Shown: piece by piece, positions 15,501-25,116 of the stretch
How positions within the stretch are numbered: the stretch's first letter is position 1
Layout: each line of letters opens with the position of its first letter
DNA from: Deltaproteobacteria bacterium
Lineage (GTDB): Bacteria > Desulfobacterota > Dissulfuribacteria > Dissulfuribacterales > DYLC01
DNA: 33,292 bases
Assembly: GCA_028695735.1 (NCBI GenBank)
Contig: JAQVIJ010000009.1
Location: 1-33,292 of the forward strand
Direction: 5' to 3'
Made by a program: the position numbers and the translations under genes
Notes under the pieces: generated by a model
Told to the model about the DNA's origin: nothing
What the model saw: the letters and a program-made list of their open reading frames with translations, nothing else
The model's database searches: none

Positions 15501-17045
15501 ATGATACTACTGACCGCTAAAGAGATGCAAGCAGTAGATGCCTTTGCCATTGAAACGTTGGGCATTCCCAGCCGGCTGCTCATGGAAAATGCAGGCCGCC
15601 AGGTGGCGCAGGCTGCGCTTCATGAATATGGCCAAATGGCAAAAAAGGGGGTGCTAGTGGTCTGCGGCCCTGGCAATAACGGCGGGGATGGGTTTGTGGC
15701 AGCTCGATACCTGCATCAGGCGGGTGTTGCCGTGAAAATAGTCTGCCTGTGCACCAGGGATACCTATCGCGAAGACAGCCTCGCAAACCTGCAACTCGTT
15801 CAGAATCTGCCCATTTCCTTTTACACAGACGAGACAGCCCTTACAGACCTGCGCCACATATTGCAGGAATGCGGCCTGGTGTTGGATGCCATTTTTGGCA
15901 CAGGGCTTAAGCGGGAGGTGGCAGGCTGGTTTCATCAGGCCATTTGCGCCATAAACGAGGCAAAAAGGCCGGTGGTGGCAGTGGATATTCCATCGGGTCT
16001 CTCTGCTGATACGGGCATGCCCCTGGGAGTGGCTGTGCAGGCTCGGCTCACCGTGACCATGCAGTATGCAAAGGTGGGGCTTTTTACGGGCGAAGGGCCC
16101 GAGTATTGCGGCAAGGTGCAAGTGGTGGACATAGGCATTCCTGAAGAGGCCTTGGCGGCCGTCTCTTCGAGACATGTGCTCTTGACTCGCCTCGAAGTGC
16201 AAAAACTCCTTCAACCCAGGCCGGTCACAGGCCACAAGGGCACCTTTGGCCATGTCTTGCTTTTGGCAGGCTCACGAGGCAAGTATGGGGCAGGGCTTTT
16301 GGCCTGCCGTGGGGCATTGCGAAGTGGCGCAGGCCTGGTCACATTGGCCTGCCCTGCTGAAATGCAGCCGGTTCTGGCACAATCCTTACTCGAGGCCATG
16401 TCCGTTCAGCTCCAGGAAGACCTGAAGTGCGAGCAGGCGTGGCAAGTGGTGCTGGAGGCATGTGCCAAAAAAAGGGCTGTGGCAGTGGGCCCTGGTTTTG
16501 GCCTGTCCATTGAGAGAAGGGGGCTCATGCGGCAAGTGATACGGGAGCTCCACCTGCCGCTGGTGGTGGATGCCGATGCCCTGAGCGCGACAGCCGAGGA
16601 CCTCAATTGCCTTGTGCAGGCCAAGGGGCCGCGCATTTTGACACCGCATGTGGGAGAGATGGCAAGGCTATTTAGTCTCTCTGTTTCAGAGGTGCAGGCA
16701 AATCGCATCGCGGTCGCCCGCAGTTTTGCTGAAAAGACAGGCTGTTTTGTTGTTCTAAAGGGGCCAGGCACGACAGTCGCTTCACCCCATGGCTTCGTTG
16801 CCATCAACTCCACAGGCAATGCGGGCATGGCCACTGGAGGCATGGGGGATGTGCTCACAGGGGTGCTTGCAGGCCTTTTGGCCCAGGGCTATGGGCCTTG
16901 GGAGGCGTGTTTGATAGGGGTCTTTGCCCATGGCAGGGCAGGTGACAGGCTTGAGGCATTTCGAGGCCCATTTGGGTTTCTTGCCTCGGAGTTGGCTGAT
17001 GAATTGCCCAAGGTCTGGCAGGAGCTCTTGAAGGGCAAAGGGTAG
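15501..17045 (+). CDS. nnrD: Bifunctional NAD(P)H-hydrate epimerase / ADP-dependent NAD(P)H-hydrate dehydratase
   Basis: This is a metabolite-repair enzyme that restores damaged NADHX/NADPHX. The 514 residues contain two domains. The N-terminal epimerase (~1-215) has [13 protein letters not shown] and [19 protein letters not shown]. The C-terminal ADP-dependent dehydratase (~225-510) has [49 protein letters not shown] and the ribokinase-like [15 protein letters not shown]. The ATG at 15501 was chosen because the epimerase begins there and AAGGGG lies just upstream; the open frame extends 19 codons further, into the hisA start region. The fusion of both activities is standard for this family. 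Confidence 0.95.
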   Translation: MILLTAKEMQAVDAFAIETLGIPSRLLMENAGRQVAQAALHEYGQMAKKGVLVVCGPGNNGGDGFVAARYLHQAGVAVKIVCLCTRDTYREDSLANLQLVQNLPISFYTDETALTDLRHILQECGLVLDAIFGTGLKREVAGWFHQAICAINEAKRPVVAVDIPSGLSADTGMPLGVAVQARLTVTMQYAKVGLFTGEGPEYCGKVQVVDIGIPEEALAAVSSRHVLLTRLEVQKLLQPRPVTGHKGTFGHVLLLAGSRGKYGAGLLACRGALRSGAGLVTLACPAEMQPVLAQSLLEAMSVQLQEDLKCEQAWQVVLEACAKKRAVAVGPGFGLSIERRGLMRQVIRELHLPLVVDADALSATAEDLNCLVQAKGPRILTPHVGEMARLFSLSVSEVQANRIAVARSFAEKTGCFVVLKGPGTTVASPHGFVAINSTGNAGMATGGMGDVLTGVLAGLLAQGYGPWEACLIGVFAHGRAGDRLEAFRGPFGFLASELADELPKVWQELLKGKG

Positions 17046-17082
17046 TGTAAGCATTAAAAGGCTTGAGAAAAAGGGGTGTTAT

Positions 17083-18657
17083 ATGCAGAGTGTCTTGATG
17101 ATTGCCAGGGAGTATAAAGGGATTGCAGAGGCCGGTGGCGTCAAGGATGTGGTGACAGGTCTGGCCTGTGCCCTGGTGAAACAGGGCCTGGAGGTCTTTG
17201 TGGTCATTCCCCGCTACGGGTTTGTGCCCACGCATGGCATTGAGCCGCTTGGTGGGCGTCTTTCCATTCCCATGGACTATGCTGCTCAGGAGCGCAGCGA
17301 GGAGGTGGGCTTTGGGCTGCTGGTGCAAAACGGCGTGCAAGTGGTTCTGGTGGAGGCGGAGCGTTTTGCGGAAAAACAGGGGGTTTACACCTACACAGCC
17401 CAAGAGGAGGCCAAAGAGCCATGGAAGCGCAGGGGAGAGGGGCATTTCGACTACTTTGCCATGAATGTGCTCCTTGAAAAGACGGCTTTGAGCTTTTGTG
17501 TGCTAACGGGCCTTAAGCCCTCCGTGATTCACTGCCATGACGGCCATGCAGCCCTGGCGCCTGCCCTGGCCCGAACCCTTTTGGGGTTCAGCCCATATTT
17601 TTTGACCACCCGTTTTGTGGTGACGGTGCACAATGCAGGCCTGGGTTATCATCAGGAGGTGGCGGACATTCCCTTTGCCAAGGCCGTAACTGGGCTTTCC
17701 CATGGCCTTATTGCCTCCTCCATGCTAAACGGCGCCTTTGACCCCCTGTTGGCCTGTGCTGACTATGCAGCCATGAATACAGTAAGCCCCAATTACGCAA
17801 GGGAGCTTCAGGAGACAGACCTGGACGCCATGACCGGCTGGTTGGGCCATGTGCTCAAGGCCAGGGGTGTAACCCTGCATGGCATCACCAACGGCATTGA
17901 CCCAGGGGAGTTTGATGCGAAAAACGCCCAGGAATTGGGGCTTCCCGCCTCCTTTGACCCGCTATCAGGGGACCTGGCTGGAAAATTAGCGGCCCGGCAA
18001 AGGCTTTGGGAGGTGATTTCCCGTGGAGAATCGGCAGGTGTGCGCATACACGGTGCATTAAATCGCGTGCCGGAGCTGCCTTGTCTTACCATGGTGAGCC
18101 GTTTGACGGAGCAAAAGGGCATAGATGTCTTGATTCCTGCCCTTCAGATGCTCTTGAGCCAGGACAAGGCGGTGCAGTGTGTGGTGATGGGGTCAGGCAA
18201 GGAGGAGTTTGAAAAGGCGCTGGTGCAGTTGGCCTGGCGCAATGAATATGCCGGCCGAATGGCCGTGTGTTTAGGGTTTGATCAAGGGCTGGCCAATCTC
18301 ATCTATGCGGCAGGGGATTTCTTTTTGATTCCTTCGCACTACGAGCCATGTGGGCTTACGGACTTCATGGCGCAGCTCATGGGCAACCTGCCCATTGTGC
18401 GGGCTACAGGCGGGCTGGTGAAGGTGCTGGACGGTGTCACTGGATTTTCATATGTGGAACATACGCCAAAGGCCTTGCTTGAGGCCATTGTGCGGGCGCT
18501 GGAGGTCTTTCGCACCAATAGAAACCAGATTCTTCAAATGCAAAGGCAGGCAGTGCAATTGATTTACGAACGCTACACCTGGGAAAAGGTGGCCCAGGAG
18601 TACCTTCAGTTTTATGAGTCTGCCCCAGTGCCGAAAGCGGGCCTTGAAAAATTATAA
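17083..18657 (+). CDS. glgA: Glycogen/starch synthase (GT5), complete paralogue
   Basis: This is a 524-residue cytoplasmic glucan synthase. The N-terminal domain starts MQSVLMIAREYKGIAEAGGV; the middle has SVIHCHDGHAALAPAL and FVVTVHNAGLGYH. The C-terminal donor domain has SRLTEQKGIDVLIPALQMLL and the signature SHYEPCGLTDFMAQLMGNLP, then VRATGGLVKVLDG. The KxGG loop is EAGG, lacking the lysine that binds ADP-glucose in E. coli. Other residues or UDP-glucose use may compensate, as in related deltaproteobacterial forms (inference). An AAGGGG ribosome site precedes the ATG. A second glgA lies at the left edge of the window on the other strand, so the genome has at least two. Confidence 0.93.
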   Translation: MQSVLMIAREYKGIAEAGGVKDVVTGLACALVKQGLEVFVVIPRYGFVPTHGIEPLGGRLSIPMDYAAQERSEEVGFGLLVQNGVQVVLVEAERFAEKQGVYTYTAQEEAKEPWKRRGEGHFDYFAMNVLLEKTALSFCVLTGLKPSVIHCHDGHAALAPALARTLLGFSPYFLTTRFVVTVHNAGLGYHQEVADIPFAKAVTGLSHGLIASSMLNGAFDPLLACADYAAMNTVSPNYARELQETDLDAMTGWLGHVLKARGVTLHGITNGIDPGEFDAKNAQELGLPASFDPLSGDLAGKLAARQRLWEVISRGESAGVRIHGALNRVPELPCLTMVSRLTEQKGIDVLIPALQMLLSQDKAVQCVVMGSGKEEFEKALVQLAWRNEYAGRMAVCLGFDQGLANLIYAAGDFFLIPSHYEPCGLTDFMAQLMGNLPIVRATGGLVKVLDGVTGFSYVEHTPKALLEAIVRALEVFRTNRNQILQMQRQAVQLIYERYTWEKVAQEYLQFYESAPVPKAGLEKL

Positions 18658-18670
18658 CTTTCTGAAACGG

Positions 18671-18880
18671 TTAACGATTCTCCCAGATCAAGCGCTCGCG
18701 ATAATAACCGTAGAGAAGACCAGCGGCTACGGCCCCTGATGCAAATGCCATGGTCAGAAGCAGGCCTCTGGCAAGTCCGCAGGTTTTGGGCGGCAAGGGG
18801 GGAATGTCCCTTTGACAATACCTGCACACAGTGGCGTCTGCTGGAATCTTCATTTTGCAATAGGGGCATCTTCTTTTCAT
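18671..18880 (-). CDS. Small zinc-ribbon protein with one membrane helix
   Basis: This 69-residue protein has two CxxC pairs at the N-terminus (RCPYCKMKIPADATVCRYCQ), forming a zinc ribbon. A single hydrophobic helix follows (~34-56, LLLTMAFASGAVAAGLLYG) and then a basic tail. GGAG lies 8 bases before the ATG. It is the last gene of the minus-strand run after the DUF1015 gene (18-base gap) and ends 13 bases from the convergent glgA. The function is unknown. Such membrane-tethered ribbons often act as small accessory proteins. Confidence 0.8.
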   Translation of the reverse strand: MKRRCPYCKMKIPADATVCRYCQRDIPPLPPKTCGLARGLLLTMAFASGAVAAGLLYGYYRERLIWENR

Positions 18881-18898
18881 AGTGCTTTCTCCATGAAA

Positions 18899-20212
18899 TT
18901 ATAGCTGGTTTATAACCATGCCTGTCAGTATCTTGGGATAGAAAAAGGTGGCCTTGTGAGGCATGGTAAGCCCTGCATCAGCCACATTCAGCACATCCTG
19001 CACCGAGGTGGGCCGCAGACAGCAGAGCAACTGATTCGGCTGAAGGCTGCGAATGGTTCCAGCCGCATCGGCTGTATAAGAGATGGCCTGCTTTGTGTCG
19101 ATGTCTTGCAGGTGTTTTTTGCACCAGTCCAGAATGATCTCGTTGAAGGCCACCACATCCAGGCCGGCCAGGGTCGCAGGCAGTTCCTGAAGCCTTTTAT
19201 GGCCGGGTGAGTCCTTTTTCAGGCGCCAAAGTTCCATCGACCCTGAATCGGCGGCAATTATTCCTAATAACGGCATTCCTTTTGCGGTGAACAGGTGTTT
19301 TCCCAGCAGGTGTGCCAGTTCCGCTTCAGAGGCATGTTGCGGCAGGAGAATGGAGGATATCTCGAAGATATTGGCGATGTCCTTGCGCAGAGCTGTGAGA
19401 AACGCCCTTATTTCGGCCTGATCCCTCAAAGTGATTATGCGATGCGTGGGTAATACTATAAGCCCTGGGTCGTCCGCCTTGACAAGATATGTAGCTATGA
19501 ACCCTGTATCCCGAGTCGCCGCGCCGCGTTGCTGCATGGCCTGCCAGTAGCGCAGGGCGGTGGTATAGCGGTGGTGGCCGTCGGCTATATAGACCGGCAT
19601 TCCTGCAAATGCCTGTGACAGGGCAGCAAGGGCGTGCCCGTCGGTAAGCCTGTAAAGGGTGTGGCGGTTGCCCATGGAGTCCATGACAGAGAAGACCTTT
19701 TCCTTGCGGTCTTCCATGAGGCGCAGGGCCTCTGTGACCCTTGTGTTGTTGCGATATACGGCGAATATCTGGCTGAACTGGGCGTGTGTGGCCGCCAGCA
19801 GCTTCATGCGGTCTTCGGTGACCTTGTCGAAGGTCTGTTCGTGGGGCAGAACTATGCGTTTTTCCCAGGGTTCTATGCCTAAGCGGGCTATAAAGCCATG
19901 TCTTATGTGCGGTTCACCGTTTACACTGAAGGAGATTTCATAGGGATACACCGCCTCATTTTTGTCCTGTTCAAGGATGCCGTTTTTCAGCCAGCTTTGA
20001 AAGAGTCTATGGGCGTGTTCGTATTGGTCGTTGCAGCCGGCGGCATGGTCGCATTCAGGGAGTTCGAGATGAAAGATGTTGTGTGCAGAGCCTGATACTA
20101 TGGCGTCACGTTCTGGCTTGCTTACAACATCGTATGGAGGCGCTACAAGTCTGTTTATGTCTTCAGTGTTGGTTTGATATAAAATACCCTTGAATGGTGA
20201 GATGGTTGCCAT
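18899..20212 (-). CDS. DUF1015 family protein
   Basis: This 437-residue protein of unknown function opens with PFKGILYQTNTEDINRLVAPPYDVVS, the DUF1015 hallmark, and carries the family's central motif VYIADGHHRYTTALRYW and VAFNEIILD near the C-terminus. There is no signal peptide or membrane helix, so it is cytoplasmic. GAAGG lies 8 bases before the ATG. It follows the HD-GYP gene with a 21-base gap and precedes the zinc-ribbon gene by 18 bases, suggesting one transcript from lon onward. No activity is established for the family to my knowledge. Confidence 0.88.
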   Translation of the reverse strand: MATISPFKGILYQTNTEDINRLVAPPYDVVSKPERDAIVSGSAHNIFHLELPECDHAAGCNDQYEHAHRLFQSWLKNGILEQDKNEAVYPYEISFSVNGEPHIRHGFIARLGIEPWEKRIVLPHEQTFDKVTEDRMKLLAATHAQFSQIFAVYRNNTRVTEALRLMEDRKEKVFSVMDSMGNRHTLYRLTDGHALAALSQAFAGMPVYIADGHHRYTTALRYWQAMQQRGAATRDTGFIATYLVKADDPGLIVLPTHRIITLRDQAEIRAFLTALRKDIANIFEISSILLPQHASEAELAHLLGKHLFTAKGMPLLGIIAADSGSMELWRLKKDSPGHKRLQELPATLAGLDVVAFNEIILDWCKKHLQDIDTKQAISYTADAAGTIRSLQPNQLLCCLRPTSVQDVLNVADAGLTMPHKATFFYPKILTGMVINQL

Positions 20213-20233
20213 TATAAAAGCCTTCGATTTGGA

Positions 20234-21736
20234 TTATGATGCTATTAATTGATTGATTGCATTTTCTACTGGAAGCGATGAGTCGAATGTCATTGTTTTT
20301 AGTGACATATCGGCACCCCACAAGTTCTCCATGGTTTGTATGTTTTGTTTTATGATTTCTGAAAGATGCGCCATGATGGAGGTGTCATGATTGGAAAACA
20401 ATATATAGTCCGCCCCTTTTCTCAGGAGTAAAATATCTCCCTCTATCTCATAGATGGAATTTTTGAAGTGGGATATCTCTTCCAGGACCATTTCGCCGAA
20501 TTGGTCTATGAGCGTGTCAGTCTGTATGTAACCCAGTCGTCTGTTCATGCTGCTCAAATTCTTGAAATCCAGTAGAATCAGGTGATAGTTCTTGCGCAAT
20601 ACGGTCAGATTTTTCTGCTTGTTGGCCAGGGTGATCAGGTAACGATAGTTGTAGAAATTGCAAAACGGTTCTCGAAAATAGGCTATTTGACGGAAGGATT
20701 CGATGGTCTGCAGGTCTTGATAATGCAACGGGCACTTGATGGACAGGATATCCAGTTTCTCCACTACCTTTTCCAGCTTGTCCACTATATTGCCGTCTAT
20801 CTTGTCCATGGCGGCCTCTGACCTGAGTATCTTGATGGCTGTTTCCTGTGGCAGTGGCATTTTATAGGGTCTGGTGGCCACCAGTGCCTCGAATATGTCA
20901 GCCACCATGACAATACGGGGGAGGATGCCGATGTCGTCGTCTTTCAGCCCAAGGGGATATCCGCTGCCGTCCAGTCTCTCGTGGTGTTGAATGACCAGCT
21001 CTGTCACGCGATCGTCCTGGTAGCGGTTGGCGATGAGGTTTGCGCCCAGACTTGGATGCAGATTCATGATGCGTCTGTCGAATTCGTTGAATTTGCCCGG
21101 CTTCAACAGGATGTCGTCCGGAATGGCGATCTTGCCTATATCATGAATGGCGCAGCCTATCTGCAACACATGCCGTTCTTCGGTGGGCAGGTCCATGAGT
21201 TGGGCGATGCGGTCAGAGAGGACGGTGACCCGTCTGCTGTGCTCAAGCGTATAGGCATCCCGGCTTCCCAGCATCTGTCCCATGACCTCGAACAGGTCAT
21301 CCACCTGTGTTTGATAGCTGTTTTCCAGGGCTATGACCTTGTCGAGAATGGCAAGCCTTGAAAATATCTGCTCCGGATGGCAAGGTTTGATGAGATAGTC
21401 GTTGGCGCCTGCGGCAAGGGCGCGAATCAGGGTTCGCCTGTCCGAGATGCCGCTCAACACAACGGAGTATAGTTTGGCCCTACCTGTTTGCTGAATGTTT
21501 TGAAGCAGTTCGATGCCGTCCATGCCCGGCATGTTGAGGTCTGTTATGAGCAGACGGATATCTTCGTCCTGTAGCAGTTTTTGGTAGGCCTCCTGGCCGT
21601 CTGCTGCTGTCGTGACTGTGAGGCCCCAGTTCACCAGATAGGTCTCCAGGAGGCTGCGCTCAAAGGGTTCATCCTCGGCTATGAGGATGTGATACTGGCT
21701 CAGCGTAGGAAGGTCTGTGTGAACTGGGTTGATCAT
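20234..21736 (-). CDS. Response regulator with HD-GYP domain and degenerate GGDEF-like C-terminus
   Basis: This is a likely cyclic-di-GMP signalling protein, 500 residues. The receiver domain has acidic pair E21/D22, phospho-acceptor D66 in LLITDLNMPGMDG, and K117. The HD-GYP phosphodiesterase domain (~145-330) keeps H198-D199 with G201-K202 (HDIGK) and the HHERLDGSGYP motif (251-261), so it should be active. Residues ~345-500 look like a worn-down diguanylate cyclase: HLILLDFKNLSSMNRRLGYI has the metal-site and helix pattern. RKGADYILF (439-447) stands where RxGGDEF is expected, so synthase activity is unlikely. Start ATG 21736 lies just after the lon stop; a TTG at 21754 would overlap lon. 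It is transcribed with lon. Confidence 0.92.
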   Translation of the reverse strand: MINPVHTDLPTLSQYHILIAEDEPFERSLLETYLVNWGLTVTTAADGQEAYQKLLQDEDIRLLITDLNMPGMDGIELLQNIQQTGRAKLYSVVLSGISDRRTLIRALAAGANDYLIKPCHPEQIFSRLAILDKVIALENSYQTQVDDLFEVMGQMLGSRDAYTLEHSRRVTVLSDRIAQLMDLPTEERHVLQIGCAIHDIGKIAIPDDILLKPGKFNEFDRRIMNLHPSLGANLIANRYQDDRVTELVIQHHERLDGSGYPLGLKDDDIGILPRIVMVADIFEALVATRPYKMPLPQETAIKILRSEAAMDKIDGNIVDKLEKVVEKLDILSIKCPLHYQDLQTIESFRQIAYFREPFCNFYNYRYLITLANKQKNLTVLRKNYHLILLDFKNLSSMNRRLGYIQTDTLIDQFGEMVLEEISHFKNSIYEIEGDILLLRKGADYILFSNHDTSIMAHLSEIIKQNIQTMENLWGADMSLKTMTFDSSLPVENAINQLIAS

Positions 21737-21740
21737 ATCT

Positions 21741-24071
21741 TCAATTAAATACAAGATTCATGGCTTCGTCAAGCTTGTGCACCAGATGGAAGTGCAATTC
21801 TTCCCTGGTTTTGGCAGGCAGTTCATCTAAGTCAGGGGCATTGCGTTTTGGGAGTATGACCTCCTTTATGCCGGCCCTATGCGCAGCCAGCACCTTTTCC
21901 TTTATGCCGCCCACAGGCAGCACGAGCCCGCGCAGGCTGATTTCACCTGTCATGGCCACATCCGGCCTGATGGGCCTGTCTTTCAGCAAGGAGACCAGGG
22001 CCATCGTTATGGCCACGCCTGCGGAAGGCCCGTCCTTGGGTATGGCGCCTGCCGGCACATGTATGTGTATGTCTTCCTCCTGAAACACGGATTTTGAAAT
22101 GCCGAGGTGTTCGGCCTTGGAGCGCACATAGCTCAGGGCTGTCTGTGCCGATTCCTTCATGATATCGCCGAGTTTGCCGGTCAGAGTGAGTTTGCCTCCG
22201 CCCTTCATGCGGGTGGCCTCTATGAAGAGGATCTCGCCTCCCACTGGAGTCCAGGCCAGGCCAGTGGCCACACCCGGAATACTGGTGCGTTCCGCCACCT
22301 CTGGAGTGAAACGGGGTTTGCCCAGGTATTCCACAAGGCTGGTTGGGCGAATGGTGTGTTTCTGGTCGTCGCCCTCCGCCACCTTTTTTGCTACGCCCCT
22401 GCACACCGCTGCTATCTGGCGTTCCAGGTTTCTGACGCCTGCCTCACGGGTGTGGTCGGTGATGATCCTTGTCACAGCCTTTTTGTCAAAGTTAATATGT
22501 TTGGCAGTGAGACCATGGGCCTCCATCTGCCTTGGAATCAGGTATCTCTTGGCTATCTCATATTTTTCTTCATGGGTGTAGCCAGAGAGTTCGATCACCT
22601 CCATGCGGTCCAGGAGAGGGCTGCTGATGGTGTCAAGGGTGTTTGCAGTGGCTATGAAGATGATCTGGGAGAGGTCGAACTCCACTCCCATGTAGTGGTC
22701 CGTGAAGTGCACGTTTTGTTCCGGATCCAACACCTCCAGCAGGGCCGCCGCAGGGTCCCCGCGAAAGTCTGCACCGATCTTGTCTAGTTCGTCCAGCAGA
22801 AACACGGGGTTTTTTACCCCTACCTTGCGCAGGCCCTGAATGATGGCGCCCGGCATGGAGCCGATGTATGTCCGTCTGTGTCCTCGAATCTCGGCCTCGT
22901 CCCGCATTCCGCCCAGGGCTATGCGGTGGAATTTGCGCCCTGTTGCAGATGCGATGGACCTGCCCAGCGAGGTTTTCCCTGTGCCTGGAGGGCCTACAAA
23001 GCACAGAATCGTGCCTTTCATGCCGGGATTGAGCTTTCTGACGGCCAGGTATTCAAGAATGCGCTTCTTGACCTTTTCCATGTTGTAGTGGTCGGCGTCC
23101 AGTATCTCCGCAGCCTTTTTGATGTCCAGCTGGTCTTCCGAGGCCTCATTCCACGGCAGGCTCAATGTCCAGTCGAGATATGTCCTGGAGACGGTGTATT
23201 CAGCGGAGGATGGGTGCATGCGGCTCAGGCGTTCCAGTTCCCTTTCCGCCTCCTTCAGGGCTGATTCGGGCAGCCCCCTGGCCGTCAGCTTTTCTCTGAG
23301 TTCAGCTATCTCGTCCACAGGGCCGCCGTTTTCGCCTTCTCCCAGCTCCTTTTTGATGGCATTCATCTGTTCCCGCAGAAAGAAATCCTTTTGTGTCTTG
23401 TCCAGCTTGGCCTTGACATCGTTTTGTATCTTGAGGCTCAATTCCAGCAGCTCCAGCTGGTGATTGAGTATGAGCAGGGTTTTGTGCATGCGTTCCGGCA
23501 CATCCAGTGTTTCGAGCACGGCCTGTTTTTCCGTCGGGGGGATGTTCAGATAGCCGACTATGATATCCGCTATGGCCCCCGGGGCGTCGATGTTAGCAAT
23601 GAGCCCAGCCAGTTCATTGGGGATATTGGGAGAGAGTTCCAGAAAGCGGGCGAAGGCCTGTTTTACATTTATGGTAAGGGCCTGCATCTCAGGTGTGTTT
23701 TCGATGATTTCTTCGGTTATCTCACACCTGGCCCGCACGTATGGTTCTGTTTCCAGTATCTCAAGGATCTTCACCCTGCCCATGCTCTGAACGATGACAC
23801 GGGCCTGGCCCTCTTCTCCCTTGGCCATACGTAGAATGATGCCCATTGTGCCTATCTGGGATGGTTGTGGTATGCCGTCCGGCAGGTCTATGGAATGGAA
23901 GACAGCTATGGTCCTGTCTCCAGCCAGGGCCTCGTCCAGCATCTTTACGAGGTTGGGTTGCTCCACAATCCAGGGTACGACCATGTGCGGAAACAATACG
24001 GCGTTTTTGCTGGGTAAAATGGCCAGTTCCCTGATGGTGCTTGCATGTATATTTTCTCTGGAAGATTTCAT
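21741..24071 (-). CDS. lon: ATP-dependent protease Lon
   Basis: This cytoplasmic AAA+ serine protease degrades misfolded and regulatory proteins. The 776 residues are in family range. The N-terminal LON domain starts LAILPSKNAVLFPHMVVPW. The AAA+ module has GPPGTGKTS and VFLLDELDKIG. The protease domain has PKDGPSAGVAI with Ser683 and GGIKEKVLAAHRAG with Lys726, the catalytic dyad. ATG 24071 was chosen for its AAGGAG site 10 bases upstream and its agreement with family N-termini; the frame runs open 43 more codons but that stretch (through a 12-bp repeat) is not Lon-like. It is followed at once by the REC/HD-GYP gene and is divergent from rpsF. Confidence 0.96.
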   Translation of the reverse strand: MKSSRENIHASTIRELAILPSKNAVLFPHMVVPWIVEQPNLVKMLDEALAGDRTIAVFHSIDLPDGIPQPSQIGTMGIILRMAKGEEGQARVIVQSMGRVKILEILETEPYVRARCEITEEIIENTPEMQALTINVKQAFARFLELSPNIPNELAGLIANIDAPGAIADIIVGYLNIPPTEKQAVLETLDVPERMHKTLLILNHQLELLELSLKIQNDVKAKLDKTQKDFFLREQMNAIKKELGEGENGGPVDEIAELREKLTARGLPESALKEAERELERLSRMHPSSAEYTVSRTYLDWTLSLPWNEASEDQLDIKKAAEILDADHYNMEKVKKRILEYLAVRKLNPGMKGTILCFVGPPGTGKTSLGRSIASATGRKFHRIALGGMRDEAEIRGHRRTYIGSMPGAIIQGLRKVGVKNPVFLLDELDKIGADFRGDPAAALLEVLDPEQNVHFTDHYMGVEFDLSQIIFIATANTLDTISSPLLDRMEVIELSGYTHEEKYEIAKRYLIPRQMEAHGLTAKHINFDKKAVTRIITDHTREAGVRNLERQIAAVCRGVAKKVAEGDDQKHTIRPTSLVEYLGKPRFTPEVAERTSIPGVATGLAWTPVGGEILFIEATRMKGGGKLTLTGKLGDIMKESAQTALSYVRSKAEHLGISKSVFQEEDIHIHVPAGAIPKDGPSAGVAITMALVSLLKDRPIRPDVAMTGEISLRGLVLPVGGIKEKVLAAHRAGIKEVILPKRNAPDLDELPAKTREELHFHLVHKLDEAMNLVFN

Positions 24072-24178
24072 TGTAGTGATGCTCCTTGGTATGGGCGTCC
24101 GGTGTATCCCCTTCCTTTTGTAAAGGGTCGAGCCGGACTGATATAATTTTTTTACGTCGCCTCGCAGAATATCCCCCG

Positions 24179-24250
24179 GCCATGCCATTGGCTGTGCCAT
24201 GAGCTATGCCAGTCGCTATGCCAGTCGATATGCCAGTCGATATGATGGAT
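24179..24250. repeat. 12-bp tandem repeat between lon and rpsF
   Basis: Six consecutive 12-mers vary around GCTATGCCAGTC: GCCATGCCATTG, GCTGTGCCATGA, GCTATGCCAGTC twice, GATATGCCAGTC and GATATGATGGAT. The three central copies (24203-24238) differ at only one base. The array lies ~110-180 bases upstream of the lon ATG and ~45 bases upstream of the rpsF -35 box. Confidence 0.85.
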
Positions 24251-24293
24251 TCATGCGGGCATGTTTTATGTTTCGTAATCTAAGTTCTAACCC

Positions 24294-24322
24294 TTGACTA
24301 TGCAAGTCATGTGGAGTATTTA
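24294..24322 (+). promoter_or_regulatory. Candidate promoter of rpsF-rpsR-rplI
   Basis: TTGACT (24294-24299), 17-base spacer, TATTTA (24317-24322), about 75 bases upstream of the rpsF ATG. The -35 box is 5/6, the -10 box moderate. Confidence 0.45.
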
Positions 24323-24331
24323 TTGAAATTC

Positions 24332-24361
24332 CTCCTTGCCCTGAGGAGTCAAGAATCAGGG
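24332..24361 (+). promoter_or_regulatory. rpsF leader with two mutually exclusive hairpins
   Basis: In the short leader, CTCCT (24332-24336) can pair with AGGAG (24344-24348), or CCCTGA (24339-24344) with TCAGGG (24356-24361); both cannot form together. Many S6-S18 operons are autoregulated by the S6:S18 complex binding the leader, so this could be that site, though I cannot match the known consensus. Confidence 0.3.
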
Positions 24362-24397
24362 CCATTTTCTTTATATATCGTCCATAAGGGGGCAAAG

Positions 24398-24802
24398 ATG
24401 CAATTGAAACATTATGAAACGCTCTATCTCATGCATCCCGGCATGAGCGAGGATGACCGCAGCGCCTTTGGTGGCAAGTTGCAGGATATCATCACTCAAA
24501 GCGGCGGCCAGGTGGTTTTGTGCGACCCGTGGCCTCTTCAGAGGCTGGCCTATAAGGTCCAGAGGCAGACGCAGGGTTATTATGTGCTGCTTGAATACGG
24601 CGCTCCGGCCAACATCATCGCAGACATCACCAGGGAACTGCGTCTGAACGACCAGGTTTTGAAGTTTTTAACCATCAAGCATGGTGACAAGTTCGATGCC
24701 GAAGCCATTTTGAAGGCCAAGCAATCTGTGCCGGCTGATAGCGCTGCACAGCCGGAGGCTGCACCTGAAACCATCAGCCCAGAAGAGGAGGTCCAGTCAT
24801 GA
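24398..24802 (+). CDS. rpsF: 30S ribosomal protein S6
   Basis: Small-subunit ribosomal protein, 134 residues, pairing with S18 on the 16S platform. It starts [20 protein letters not shown] and continues [18 protein letters not shown] and [18 protein letters not shown], all S6 landmarks. An acidic, alanine/proline-rich tail follows ([16 protein letters not shown]). ATG 24398 was chosen over an earlier in-frame ATG at 24311 because AAGGGGGC lies 7 bases upstream and S6 begins there. The stop overlaps the rpsR start (ATGA). Confidence 0.97.
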   Translation: MQLKHYETLYLMHPGMSEDDRSAFGGKLQDIITQSGGQVVLCDPWPLQRLAYKVQRQTQGYYVLLEYGAPANIIADITRELRLNDQVLKFLTIKHGDKFDAEAILKAKQSVPADSAAQPEAAPETISPEEEVQS

Positions 24803-25074
24803 CACAGCAGGATTATAAGGCCAATACGGCCGTCAGGAAACGTCGTGTGTATATGCGCAAGAAGATATGCCGTTTCTGCGCTGACAAGAAATTACATATT
24901 GACTATAAAGATGCAAAAACATTGCGTTATTTTGTGTCTGAAAGGGGCAAGATACTTTCTGCCCGCATAACCGGCGTATGCGCCAGACACCAGAGAAGTC
25001 TGACTACGGCCATCAAGTATGCCAGACACATGGCCCTTTTGCCGTTTACATCGAGCCATGTGCTGTCAGATTAG
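24799..25074 (+). CDS. rpsR: 30S ribosomal protein S18
   Basis: 91 residues. The core [19 protein letters not shown] and [20 protein letters not shown] is classic S18. The cysteines CRFC and GVC make it the zinc-binding (C+) form. It is translationally coupled to rpsF by a four-base overlap and followed by rplI after a 42-base gap. Confidence 0.97.
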   Translation: MTQQDYKANTAVRKRRVYMRKKICRFCADKKLHIDYKDAKTLRYFVSERGKILSARITGVCARHQRSLTTAIKYARHMALLPFTSSHVLSD

Positions 25075-25116
25075 ACGGTGTGACAAAACAGGCTCGGGCA
25101 TAGGAGGTTGACTAAC

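Noticed and set aside
24072-24200. 43-codon N-terminal extension of Lon
   Set aside because: It crosses the 12-bp repeat region and is not Lon-like. ATG 24071 has a good ribosome site.
24179-24250. CRISPR-like array
   Set aside because: The units are 12 bp, directly abutting, with no spacers and no cas genes in the window.
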